A stretch of 64,000 nucleotides of DNA, from the NCBI GenBank assembly GCA_016704465.1, contig JADJAD010000004.1, positions 186,001 to 250,000 of the forward strand, given 5' to 3'. The notes beneath the pieces are model-generated. The model ran no database searches and was not told the origin of the DNA. It saw nothing but the letters and a program-made list of their open reading frames with translations. Source of the DNA: Gemmatimonadota bacterium (lineage in GTDB: Bacteria > Gemmatimonadota > Gemmatimonadetes > Gemmatimonadales > Gemmatimonadaceae). This document shows positions 1-7,908 of the stretch, in pieces. Both the position numbers and the translations under genes were made by a program. The stretch's first letter is position 1; each line of letters opens with the position of its first letter.

Positions 1-992
1 TGGACCACCTGCGACACCCCGCCCCGCCCGCCCTTCACCAGGCCGAGCACCTCGAGGGTGCGCTGCCCGTCTACCGTCGACGCGCCGACCGTATCGCTGG
101 TGACCAGGCGGTACCCGGTCTTGCCGCCGGACGTCTCGGAGGTCACGGTCGCGTTGCCGCCGGCCGCGGCGATCCTGGCGGCGATGGACGAGAGCGAATC
201 GACGGTGAGGTCGACGGAGATGATCCGTCCGCCCACCTCGATGGTGCTCGGCTGCGGCATGCTCACGCCAAGCATCATGGCGATGGCGGCCGTGGCCGAG
301 GACACCTTCTGGGTCTGGACGCCGCCATCGCTGGCGAGGTTCAGCGTCTTGCTGCCGTCGGTGATCCCGATGGACTGCAGGATGCCGCTGGCGTCGTCGA
401 TCAGTTCGATGCCCCCGGCCCCGGTCTGGTCGGCGGACAGCACGAGGCGATGCTGGGTGGATCCGGTGGTCAGCACCGACGCGGTCACCCCTGACGCCGA
501 TGATCCGGAATTGAGGGCGTTGATCTTGTCGCGAATGTTGTTCAGCGTGTCGGTGGCGAGCACCGTCACCTTCTGCCCATTGACCCCAAACTCTCCGGAG
601 TATCCCAGCGCCGACGACGCACTGCTCACCACGGCACCGCTCAGCTTGTTGGCGCGGGCCACGTCGAGCACCTCGACCGCGTACGTGCCCGGGGTCGCCC
701 CGCCCGAGGCCGAGGCGTTCACGAGCGCCCGACCGCTGGAGACGCTCGTCCCGCCCGTGACGGTGAAGGCCCCGAACGCGCTGCTGTCGCGCAGCGCACT
801 GGACGCGTCACGAAACTTGACGGCGAGCGACTGATACGTGGACCAGGCCGTCGTCTGGTTCTGTGCGAACGTGGTCCGAGCGGTGACCGGGTCGAGCTTG
901 CGCTGCTTGTCGATGGCGACCAGCTGGTCGACGAGGTCGCGCCACTGCACGCCGCTGGCCAGCCCGCTGAAACTGCCGATTGGGTCTGACAT
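1..992 (-). CDS. fliD: Flagellar hook-associated protein 2 (filament cap), 3'-truncated by window edge
   Basis: FliD caps the growing filament and helps flagellin fold at the tip. The gene starts at the ATG whose complement is at 990-992, and translation stays open to the window edge, about 330 residues. The protein begins MSDPIGSFSGLASGVQWRDL, the usual FliD opening with a short glycine/serine segment before the first coiled coil, and continues into a Ser/Thr/Ala/Val-rich beta domain. The C-terminal coiled coil lies outside the window. It follows fliC on the same strand after an 81-bp gap containing a hairpin, so it is probably co-transcribed with flagellin. No fliS is visible here; it could lie beyond the edge. 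Confidence 0.88.
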   Translation of the reverse strand, partial: MSDPIGSFSGLASGVQWRDLVDQLVAIDKQRKLDPVTARTTFAQNQTTAWSTYQSLAVKFRDASSALRDSSAFGAFTVTGGTSVSSGRALVNASASGGATPGTYAVEVLDVARANKLSGAVVSSASSALGYSGEFGVNGQKVTVLATDTLNNIRDKINALNSGSSASGVTASVLTTGSTQHRLVLSADQTGAGGIELIDDASGILQSIGITDGSKTLNLASDGGVQTQKVSSATAAIAMMLGVSMPQPSTIEVGGRIISVDLTVDSLSSIAARIAAAGGNATVTSETSGGKTGYRLVTSDTVGASTVDGQRTLEVLGLVKGGRGGVSQVV

Positions 993-1017
993 GGGATCCC
1001 TGCCTTGTGGGACGAAG

Positions 1018-1049
1018 ACCCGGGACCGGCGTAGTTGCCGACCCCGGGT
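1018..1049 (-). other. Intercistronic hairpin between fliC and fliD
   Basis: ACCCGGG at 1018-1024 pairs with CCCGGGT at 1043-1049, and CGGC (1027-1030) pairs with GCCG (1037-1040) around a short loop. No T-run follows on the minus strand. It could act as a partial terminator or an RNA-stabilising element that keeps fliD expression far below fliC expression; that role is inferred. Confidence 0.45.
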
Positions 1050-1073
1050 GCAAACGTCGCCTGCCTAAGGGGT

Positions 1074-2168
1074 TTAGCCGCGCAGCAGGGTGAGGATGCT
1101 CTGGCCCGCCGAGTTGGCCTGGGCCAGCATCGCGGTACCGGCCTGCGAGAGCACCTGGTTCTTCGTGAAGGTGGTCATTTCGGCTGCCATGTCGAGGTCA
1201 CGAATGGTCGACTCGGCGGCGCTGAAGTTCTGGATCGTGGTGCGGACGTTCTCCGTGGCGACATCGAAGCGCGACTGCAGCGAACCGATGGTGCCGAGGG
1301 CGGTGTTGACGGTGCCGATCGCGACGTCGATCTGGGCCATGGCCGTCTGGGCATTGGCCAGCGTCGTCGGGTCGGTGGTGACGGAGAGGGTGTTGGCCCG
1401 CAGGTCGAGCTGAGCGCCGGAGACGGTGATCTGGTCGTTGCCGGTGTACTGCCCCGAGGACGAGACGAGGAACGTACCGGTGCTGGCGCCGATGCTGATG
1501 TTGCCGGCCAGCGAGGACGCGGTCACGGCCTGGCTGGTGTCGATCGTCACGCCGAGCGAGGTGAAGCTGAGCGACTGCTTGGTGCTGGCGGTGACGCCGA
1601 GCGTCTGCGTGGTGGAGCCGTTGGTGAGCGTGGCGATGCTCGAGCCGGACGACAGCGTGAGCGCACCGGTCCCCGCACCCGTGAGGCGGATGTTGTACGC
1701 GCCCGTCGCGGCGCCGAGCGCAGTCGACGCACTGTCGATCGTGGCGCCGAAGGCACCGTTGAGCAGCGTGTTCCCCTGGAACTTGACCGTCGCGACCGTA
1801 CGGTCGATTTCGGAGCGCAGCGCCTGGTACTCGCTGGTGATGCGCGAACGGCCGGACGAGTCCACGTTGTCCGACGCCGCCTGCGACGCCAGTTCCTTCA
1901 TCCGCTCGAGCATCTTCTGGATCGTGCTGGCCGCGCCTTCGGCGATGTTCAGCGACGAGTTGGCCTGCTCCGAGTTACGAGCGGCCTGGCTCAGCGAACG
2001 GATGTCAGCGCGCAGTACGTTGGCGATGCCCAGTCCGGCGGCGTCATCGCCCGCACGGGTGATGCGGAACCCGCTGGACAGCTTCGCCATCGAGGCCGAC
2101 ACCTGCTCGTTGACGCGCATGAGGTTGCCCTGAGCGCGCAGCGCGCCGACGTTCGTGTTGATACGCAT
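1074..2168 (-). CDS. fliC: Flagellin
   Basis: Flagellin, the filament subunit exported by the flagellar type III system; 364 residues. The N-terminal D0/D1 helices are canonical, starting MRINTNVGALRAQGNL and running through KLSSGFRITRAGDDAAGLGI to about residue 150. A variable Ser/Thr/Gly-rich centre spans about 160-270. The C-terminal D1/D0 helices end NQVLSQAGTAMLAQAN and SILTLLRG. The Ser/Thr-rich centre would offer many acceptor sites for O-linked sugars, in keeping with the glycosyltransferase upstream. An AAGGAG ribosome-binding site lies at 2176-2181, eight bases before the ATG. A sigma-28-like promoter precedes it. FliW and CsrA, both encoded in this window, are expected to tune its translation. 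Confidence 0.97.
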   Translation of the reverse strand: MRINTNVGALRAQGNLMRVNEQVSASMAKLSSGFRITRAGDDAAGLGIANVLRADIRSLSQAARNSEQANSSLNIAEGAASTIQKMLERMKELASQAASDNVDSSGRSRITSEYQALRSEIDRTVATVKFQGNTLLNGAFGATIDSASTALGAATGAYNIRLTGAGTGALTLSSGSSIATLTNGSTTQTLGVTASTKQSLSFTSLGVTIDTSQAVTASSLAGNISIGASTGTFLVSSSGQYTGNDQITVSGAQLDLRANTLSVTTDPTTLANAQTAMAQIDVAIGTVNTALGTIGSLQSRFDVATENVRTTIQNFSAAESTIRDLDMAAEMTTFTKNQVLSQAGTAMLAQANSAGQSILTLLRG

Positions 2169-2248
2169 GGTCCTGCTCCTTGGTCATTGAAGTAGGGGAA
2201 TCCGTTCCCCTCCGGGGTCTCGGCGGTGTGCCGTCCCTCCAAGAAGTC

Positions 2249-2276
2249 GTATCGGAGGAATGGGGCGCGAACTTTA
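2249..2276 (-). promoter_or_regulatory. Sigma-28 (FliA)-type promoter of fliC
   Basis: Read on the minus strand, TAAAGTTC (2269-2276) and TCCGATAC (2249-2256) are separated by 12 bases. The enterobacterial FliA consensus is TAAAGTTT-N11-GCCGATAA, so the match is close with one extra spacer base. Transcription would begin near 2242, giving a leader of about 75 nt that includes the AAGGAG site. Class III control of flagellin by sigma-28 is the usual arrangement and fliA is encoded in this window. Confidence 0.75.
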
Positions 2277-2296
2277 GCAAAGGGCGAAAAAAAGCT

Positions 2297-2424
2297 GACG
2301 GGGGACGGGAGACGGGGGACGGGCGTGCGAGCGGCCGGGGGCCGCTCGCGGGGCGGAAGGCACGTGGTGAAGCCAGCGCGCCCGCGCGCTGGCACTCCCG
2401 TCCCCCGTCCCCCGTCCCCCGTCC
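2297..2424. repeat. Inverted pair of GGGGACG heptad arrays with two inner hairpins
   Basis: The left arm (2297-2323) repeats GACGGGG-type heptads on the plus strand, and the right arm (2397-2424) carries the complementary CCCCGTC units, so the two arms can pair. Between them are two perfect 9-bp hairpins: GCGAGCGGC/GCCGCTCGC (2327-2349) and GCCAGCGCG/CGCGCTGGC (2372-2393). The module lies between the stop of the FkbM gene and the fliC promoter, where it could stop read-through into fliC. The G-rich arms have quadruplex potential. The same heptad recurs at six other places in the window. Confidence 0.75.
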
Positions 2425-2431
2425 GCGGTTG

Positions 2432-3259
2432 TCACGCCGCCGCCAGCGCCGGCGCCTCCGGATGGCGAAAGAGCACATTGAACACGTAGTTCGTCTCGGG
2501 CGACTCGTCGGGCTGGAGGCGCTGGATGAACGACTGGCCGGGCTGGAAGAGATAGGTCTCGTAGCCGAGCTCCGTCATGAACTCACGCACATGGCGCTCG
2601 CTGGCCCCCATGGACTCGAGGCCGAAGCGATTGATCTCGGCGACGATGAAGGGAATGCGCGTGCGGCGCAGCAGCTCGCGCGCGCCCACGAGGATCGCGA
2701 ACTCGGCGCCCTCGGCATCGATCTTGATGGCCTTGAGGGTGCGCATGTCGCGCTGTTCGAAGATGTGATCGAGCGAGGTGACGAAGACCTTGCGCGCGAC
2801 GGGGGCCTGCCGGGTGCGCTCGTTGAACGGGTGACGCCCCACTTCCCACAGCGCGTGCCCACCGTCGTTGTCGGCGTTGACGAAGAAGTCGGCGGTGCCG
2901 GGCGATGCCCCAACCGCCATGTGCAGCGGCCGGACGTTCGTCGCCGCGTTGATTTCAATGTGCTCGAGCAGGTGCGCGTAGTTGCTCAGTTCCGGCTCGA
3001 AACAGTAGACGGCCCCGGCGGGGCCAACGAGCGTCGAGGCCAGCATGGTGAAGTAGCCGACGTGTGCGCCGATATCGATGAACGTGTCGCCGGGCTGCAG
3101 GATCGACCCGATGAAGTTCGACGTCTCCGACTCGTACAACTGCCCTGCCGTGAGGTCGTTGAGCATGAAGCGCTGGCTCATCTGGTCCGGATCGAGCACG
3201 AGGCGCAGCTGACGGGGACCGGCGGCGCTGGCGAGGTTGATGCTGATTTCCTGGCGCAT
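2432..3259 (-). CDS. FkbM-family SAM-dependent methyltransferase
   Basis: Predicted class I methyltransferase of the FkbM type, a family that O-methylates sugars and other hydroxyl groups; 275 residues from the ATG at 3259. Motif I reads FIDIGAHVGYFTMLAS (about residues 57-72), followed by a CFEPE motif (about 83-87) and LKAIKIDAEGAEFAIL, the acidic-loop signature of the family. An upstream in-frame extension exists but runs through a repeat array and into the neighbouring gene, so the start MRQEISIN is preferred. It lies between the flagellin gene and a large glycosyltransferase on the same strand. Methylating a flagellin glycan is therefore a reasonable but unproven job; the acceptor cannot be read from sequence. 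Confidence 0.85.
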   Translation of the reverse strand: MRQEISINLASAAGPRQLRLVLDPDQMSQRFMLNDLTAGQLYESETSNFIGSILQPGDTFIDIGAHVGYFTMLASTLVGPAGAVYCFEPELSNYAHLLEHIEINAATNVRPLHMAVGASPGTADFFVNADNDGGHALWEVGRHPFNERTRQAPVARKVFVTSLDHIFEQRDMRTLKAIKIDAEGAEFAILVGARELLRRTRIPFIVAEINRFGLESMGASERHVREFMTELGYETYLFQPGQSFIQRLQPDESPETNYVFNVLFRHPEAPALAAA

Positions 3260-3266
3260 GGGATCT

Positions 3267-3298
3267 GGGACGGGGGACGGGGGACGGGGGACGGGAGG
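3267..3298. repeat. GGGGACG heptad array
   Basis: About four tandem GGGGACG-type units (G-rich on the plus strand) fill most of the short gap between the glycosyltransferase stop and the methyltransferase start. In the mRNA sense of these minus-strand genes it is C-rich and sits where the ribosome-binding region of the methyltransferase would be. Confidence 0.8.
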
Positions 3299-3303
3299 AG
3301 GGA

Positions 3304-6300
3304 TCAATCGAGGGGGGCGAGGGCGTCGAGCAGGTGGCGGACTTGGGTGTGCCAGGTCATTGCTGCCATGGCTGCGGCGCCGCGCATGGCAACGGGCGTG
3401 CGGTTGGCGCGGGCGGTGTAGGACGCCTCCAGTGTTTCGACGATCTCTTCGACGTCGCTCTCGCCCCAGCCCTCGGTTCCGCGATAAAAGCGTGTGGGAG
3501 GACGGACGGCGCGCTGGCGCGTGAGCGCGAGGGTGCCGCCGGTGGCGACAAGGTCGAGGTGGCCGGAGTTGGCCGAGACGATCGTGGGGACGCCGGCGGC
3601 CATGCATTCCATGGCCACGAGGTTGGTGCCCCCCTCACAGCGATTGGGGAACAGGGCTACATCGGCCTCGCGCACGACCTGCCCCATCAGGGCGTTCGGA
3701 GTGCGGCCGACATCGAGGACGGCGTCGGCCGGGATTCCATTGGCCACCAGCCACGCGGTGACATCGAGACGGCCCGCCGTCACGCTCGGCGTACCCCGCA
3801 CGTGGCCGCCGAGGTCGAGGTCGGCGATAAGCTGCGGCCAGTTGTTGTGCCAGGCCGTCAGGAGCAACGCGTCCGGATGACGCAGGCGGAACGAGCGAAA
3901 CGCGGCGACAACCAGGTCTTGTCCCTTGCGGTACTCCAGCTTCCCGCCGGAGAAGACCACGAACCGGTCGCCCAGCTGTCCGCTGCAGGGAGCCGGGTGG
4001 AAGATCGTGGGATCCACGCCCTGCAATACGGTCGTGACCTGGGAGAGTCCGACCGCACGCAAGACCTCGGCGTTCCAGTGCGAGCCAGCGACGATGAGGT
4101 CGAGCGAGCGCGCGCGCTGCAGCGCGTCGGCGTCGAAGGCCGTATCCTCGAAGAAGATGACACCCGCGTTGCGCCTGGCCTCGATGCGGTCCCACAGCGC
4201 GCTGTGCCCGAAGTTGTTGCCGAGCGCTCGCAGCATGATCCCCTCGAAGGGCATCGGCGTCGAGCGGCCGCCCATGGTCGCCCCCCGAGCCGCACCCTCT
4301 CGAAGCGCGCGGGCCAGGCGGAACCGCGCGACGGGAGAGAGATCCGAGGCGTCGGCGGCGAAGATGGCTGGTCGCGCTGCACCGATGCGCTCCAGCTCGA
4401 GCGCCAGATTGGTTCCGTAGACCCCCCAACCGGAGTCGGCGCGCAGCTCCCAGTCGATGCCGACTTCCGCCGTCGACGCGGCGGGGACAGTCGGCTTCGG
4501 CACGCTCGCATCCTGGGTCGATGCGACGCTGCGCGGCGGGAGTGCGGCCCCCACGCTCACGAGGGGCGTGATAACGATGGACACTTCCTGTCGCGCCGGA
4601 CGCGTGGACGCCACGTCGAGCGCTGGCACGGCGGCGCCGGCCTGTGCCGCCTGTGCCGCCTGTGCCGCCTGTGCCTCCATCGCATCCAGCGTCTCGGCGG
4701 CTACCGTGATCAGGGGCTGCACCGTGTCCGGTTGCTCGATCGCGTCGAGCGATGGCTCACCGTCGACGAGCGTCAGCGCGGCCGTGACGTAGCCTAACGA
4801 CTCCAGGAACGTCAGGGCGCCGGCCGCCGCTACGGGGGATTGTCGTGCCCAGGCGATGACCGCGGGTCGACGCGTCGGCTCCAGGCGCCCGACGGCGTCG
4901 GCGATTACATCGGCCGACACGCGGTCGCCCACGCGCACAACCAGGCGCCCTGCCCCGTCCTTCGTCGGGCGGCGCAGGGCATCGCGGGGGTCCTCGGCGC
5001 GAGCCACCGTGACGAGCGGCGCGCGGCGTTCCACCATCCGGGCTATGCGTTCGGCGCTCCGCTCGTCCGAATCGACCAACACAATGGCGCTCGGGGGAGT
5101 GGGCGAGGTCGCGACGGAAAGCGTCGTGAGCCCGAGTCCCGGATCGATGTCGACGAAGTCGTCGGCCGTGGTCAGGAATTCGTCAAGAAAGCCGCGCACA
5201 GCGAGATCGTGGCCGCCTCCGACCAGCTCTTCCTCGTACTCGGCGAAGAGTTGCGGATTCGCCAGCGCACCGAGCGTGGTCCACAGGTCGAAACGCGCGC
5301 GCCCGTCGGGAACGCGAGTCGCGGACGCGAGCGTCACGACGGTGTCGTCGACCGGGGCCACCGCCACGTCGGGTTGCGTGCCGAACGACTCGACCTGGGT
5401 CGGCGCGCACGACGAGCCACCTTCCTTCGGCGCGACGCGCTGGCGCAGCGCCGACTCTACCTCGGCAAAGACGCTCTTCCAGTCCCGCGGTGACGGCTGG
5501 CGGAAGATCCGCATCGTCGGGTACCACGGCGAGTCGCTGCGCTCGAGCATCCACCGGAAATCGGGGACGTGCGGGAGCAGCAGCCACGTCTCCTTGCCGA
5601 GGGCGCCGGCGAGATGCGCGACCGACGTGTCGACGGTGAGGACCAGGTCGAGCGCCTCGATCGCGGCCGCGGTGTCGCGGAAGTCCTCGAGGTGCGGCGC
5701 GAGGTTCACGACGCCGGGAATGGGGTCCTTGGCGAGGGCCGCCTCGACCGCATCGCCCTTCTGCAAGGAGAAGAAGCGCGTCCCGTTCACCTGCACCAAC
5801 CGTCGGAACGCATCGAGCGGCGCCGAGCGGAGGTAGTCGCGGGCATGCAGTGGGTTGCCGGCCCAGACGAATCCGACCGTCAGCGTTCCACTCGGCGCGC
5901 TCACGAGCGCGCGCACGGTGCGTGGCTCCACCGGGATGTACGGCACGGTGGCGGGGACGGACTCCAGTGTCGTCCCGAGCAGGGCGGGAAGGCTCATCAG
6001 GTTGGCGTGCACGTCGTATCGCGGCAGCGCGACCCCGCGAGCGACGACGCCATCGACGCCGCGGACACCGCTGAGCATCGGGACGATGGGATACGGGCAT
6101 TCCAGGTAGACGCGACCGGCGCCGCGCTCCTTCAGCAGGGCGGCGTATCGCACGAACTGGATGGCATCGCCCACACCCTGTTCACTGTGCAGGAGGATGT
6201 CGCGACCATCGAGGGGGTCGCCGGTCCACTCCGCGCCCACGTAGTCGCCGTGATCGAAGACCACGGACTGCAGGCGCTTGCGCCATTCAAACTGCGGCCA

Positions 6301-7209
6301 GCCGCGGGCAAAGTCGCCGTGCAGCAGCCACAGGAGCGCGACGTTCCAGTTGGCGTTGCTGTTGCCGGGATCGAGGGCGAGGGCCCTGTCGTACAGGGCG
6401 AGCGAGGCGTCGTATCGTCCCGCCTCCATCTCACCGTTGGCCAACAGGTTGCAGGCCTCCGCGCACCCCGGGTCGAGTTCGAGCGCGTGCAAGGCCAGCT
6501 CGCGCATGCGATCGAAGTCACCCTTCGCCTCGAAGATGGCGGCATAATTGCCCCAGAGCCGCGCGTTCGCCGGGTCGATCTCGGTCGCCTTCGTTAGCAC
6601 GGCCTGCGCCTCGTCCAGCTCCTTGGCCTCCTTCAGGATGATCCCGAGATTGCTGAGGGCGTTGACGTGCGACGGAGCCAGCGCGAGGGCGCGGCGCAGA
6701 GAAACCATGGCGTCAGCGGGACGCTGCAGTCCGCGCAGCGCGAGCCCGCGGTTGGACCAGGCGTCCGCATCGAACGGATTGAGTGCGAGCCCCCGATCGA
6801 AGGCGGTCTCCGCCTCGGCGAACCGAAACAGCTCGACGTAGGCGTTGCCGAGGTTGTTGAACCATCCTGCATGGGTGGCATCGAGGGCGACGGCGCGCTG
6901 GAACGCGGTGAGCGCGCTCTTGTGGTCGCCGCGCTCGGTCCAGATGATGCCGATGTTGTTGTGTGCCTCGCCGTAGTCGGGCTGGAGACCAACCGCATGC
7001 TGCAGCAGGGTCAGCGCGCGCGCCTGGTCGCCGACCTGCGCCAGGATGGATGCGAGGTTGTTCGCCGCCTCGGCGTGGTCTGGTTCGCGTCGCAGCACCT
7101 GCTCATACGCCGCGCGTGCCGCCGCTGTGTCGCCGGCAAGGTGACGCGTCACGGCCTCGGAGAAGAGCGCCTGAGCGGTGACGTCGGCTGGAACAGAGAC
7201 GGCGGCCAT
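3304..7209 (-). CDS. Giant TPR - glycosyltransferase - methyltransferase-like - GT4 protein; candidate flagellin glycosyltransferase
   Basis: A 1301-residue protein from the ATG at 7209 (MAAVSVPAD); an in-frame start 27 codons upstream is less likely. Domains in order are as follows. TPR repeats fill about residues 10-300. A GT9/GT41-like fold follows at about 310-590, with DILLHSEQGVGDAIQFVRYA and TVDTSVAHLAGALG. A degenerate FkbM-like segment lies at about 640-850 (DDFVDIDPGLGLTTLSVA) and lacks a clear SAM-binding GxGxG. A linker with an Ala-Ala-Gln repeat comes next. A GT4 retaining glycosyltransferase occupies about 915-1301 (FSGGKLEYRKGQDLVVAAF, EGGTNLVAMECMAAGVP). In Caulobacter, FlmG joins flagellin-binding TPRs to a glycosyltransferase. 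Together with the fliC-side location this suggests flagellin glycosylation, with two glycosyltransferase modules possibly acting in succession. Function is inferred; the domain folds are seen. Confidence 0.82.
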   Translation of the reverse strand: MAAVSVPADVTAQALFSEAVTRHLAGDTAAARAAYEQVLRREPDHAEAANNLASILAQVGDQARALTLLQHAVGLQPDYGEAHNNIGIIWTERGDHKSALTAFQRAVALDATHAGWFNNLGNAYVELFRFAEAETAFDRGLALNPFDADAWSNRGLALRGLQRPADAMVSLRRALALAPSHVNALSNLGIILKEAKELDEAQAVLTKATEIDPANARLWGNYAAIFEAKGDFDRMRELALHALELDPGCAEACNLLANGEMEAGRYDASLALYDRALALDPGNSNANWNVALLWLLHGDFARGWPQFEWRKRLQSVVFDHGDYVGAEWTGDPLDGRDILLHSEQGVGDAIQFVRYAALLKERGAGRVYLECPYPIVPMLSGVRGVDGVVARGVALPRYDVHANLMSLPALLGTTLESVPATVPYIPVEPRTVRALVSAPSGTLTVGFVWAGNPLHARDYLRSAPLDAFRRLVQVNGTRFFSLQKGDAVEAALAKDPIPGVVNLAPHLEDFRDTAAAIEALDLVLTVDTSVAHLAGALGKETWLLLPHVPDFRWMLERSDSPWYPTMRIFRQPSPRDWKSVFAEVESALRQRVAPKEGGSSCAPTQVESFGTQPDVAVAPVDDTVVTLASATRVPDGRARFDLWTTLGALANPQLFAEYEEELVGGGHDLAVRGFLDEFLTTADDFVDIDPGLGLTTLSVATSPTPPSAIVLVDSDERSAERIARMVERRAPLVTVARAEDPRDALRRPTKDGAGRLVVRVGDRVSADVIADAVGRLEPTRRPAVIAWARQSPVAAAGALTFLESLGYVTAALTLVDGEPSLDAIEQPDTVQPLITVAAETLDAMEAQAAQAAQAAQAGAAVPALDVASTRPARQEVSIVITPLVSVGAALPPRSVASTQDASVPKPTVPAASTAEVGIDWELRADSGWGVYGTNLALELERIGAARPAIFAADASDLSPVARFRLARALREGAARGATMGGRSTPMPFEGIMLRALGNNFGHSALWDRIEARRNAGVIFFEDTAFDADALQRARSLDLIVAGSHWNAEVLRAVGLSQVTTVLQGVDPTIFHPAPCSGQLGDRFVVFSGGKLEYRKGQDLVVAAFRSFRLRHPDALLLTAWHNNWPQLIADLDLGGHVRGTPSVTAGRLDVTAWLVANGIPADAVLDVGRTPNALMGQVVREADVALFPNRCEGGTNLVAMECMAAGVPTIVSANSGHLDLVATGGTLALTRQRAVRPPTRFYRGTEGWGESDVEEIVETLEASYTARANRTPVAMRGAAAMAAMTWHTQVRHLLDALAPLD
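4640..4678. repeat. 9-bp tandem repeat coding for Ala-Ala-Gln
   Basis: Four near-identical CCTGTGCCG units lie in the linker before the GT4 module. They encode an Ala-Ala-Gln tract and probably vary in copy number between strains. Confidence 0.7.
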
Positions 7210-7286
7210 GTATGCGACGGTGCAGGTGGCGGGAAAACGACCGGAGGCGCCCGGTGACCGGGCGCACGAATCCGCCACACGCATTT

Positions 7287-7317
7287 GCACCGACCGTGCC
7301 GTGAGGCAAGTCGGTGC
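7287..7317. other. Hairpin upstream of the glycosyltransferase gene / downstream of fliW
   Basis: GCACCGAC (7287-7294) pairs with GTCGGTGC (7310-7317), with an inner TGCC/GGCA stem around GTGA. It lies in the gap between fliW and the TPR-glycosyltransferase gene. Without a T-run it is not a textbook terminator; it may attenuate the flgL-fliW transcript or protect the next mRNA. Confidence 0.4.
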
Positions 7318-7410
7318 AAGGCTTACAGTTGTGGATTTTCCTCTTCGGCCGATCCACCATCCATTCCGGCAGATCGCGCCGGGTGACGGCAGGAAGTGCC
7401 GTCGCGCGGG

Positions 7411-7908
7411 CTACAGTGCGCCGACGACGTCGGACTCGGCGGGCGGCTGCTCGAGATAGAACGGCTCGCGAATCCCGTAGCCGTCGTCGGGGCGTATGGA
7501 CTGATGCGCCGTGTGCTCGCGCACGTTGATGAGGAGCGGTGCGTGCAGGTTGGCCGTGCACGGGTCGCCGGCGCCGGCGGGCATGGTCACGATCGCCAGT
7601 ACCAATAAATGCTGCGGATCATTTGACCCGAGTCGCGCGAGGTCTGCGTCGTCGAGGTCGATGTGGTACTCGGGGAACCAGACAAACGGGTCGGCGAGGA
7701 GAAACGAGAGCGTGCTGTAGTCGGTCGACTGCAGCCAGAAGAACCCGTCGCGCGCCGCCGGGAGCAGGACAAAGGCGCGACACTCCGGAAAGCCGTACAG
7801 GCCTCCGGGAAATCGCACGATGTCGTGGGCGGGGATCTCGAGCGCTCCGAGGAGGTCGGACGAGATGGTGAGGCGATCGTCGAGTGTTGCCGCGACCGGT
7901 GTGCTCAT
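7411..7908 (-). CDS. fliW: Flagellar assembly factor FliW
   Basis: FliW, 165 residues. It binds flagellin or, when flagellin has been exported, binds and blocks the translational repressor CsrA. Family features are FPGGLYGFPECRAFVLLP (about residues 34-51), FFWLQSTDYSTLSFLLADPF, and a late LLINVREH segment. The start overlaps the flgL stop by 4 bp, so the two are translationally coupled. csrA lies in the same window at the end of the flgK operon, and fliC lies 5 kb downstream on the same strand, so all three partners of the known FliW-CsrA-flagellin switch are present. Confidence 0.93.
   Translation of the reverse strand: MSTPVAATLDDRLTISSDLLGALEIPAHDIVRFPGGLYGFPECRAFVLLPAARDGFFWLQSTDYSTLSFLLADPFVWFPEYHIDLDDADLARLGSNDPQHLLVLAIVTMPAGAGDPCTANLHAPLLINVREHTAHQSIRPDDGYGIREPFYLEQPPAESDVVGAL

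Noticed and set aside
58..834. Long plus-strand open frame opposite fliD
   Set aside because: It is antisense to a clear FliD sequence and has no family features; high GC makes long shadow frames common here.
1035..2195. 386-residue plus-strand frame opposite flagellin
   Set aside because: Arg/Gly/Asp-rich shadow of fliC.
3334..4797. 487-residue plus-strand frame opposite the glycosyltransferase gene
   Set aside because: Antisense shadow; composition matches complement of coding sequence.
7300..7330. Sigma-54 promoter for the glycosyltransferase gene (TTGCAC...TTGC on minus)
   Set aside because: Spacing is one base short and the -24 GG is absent.
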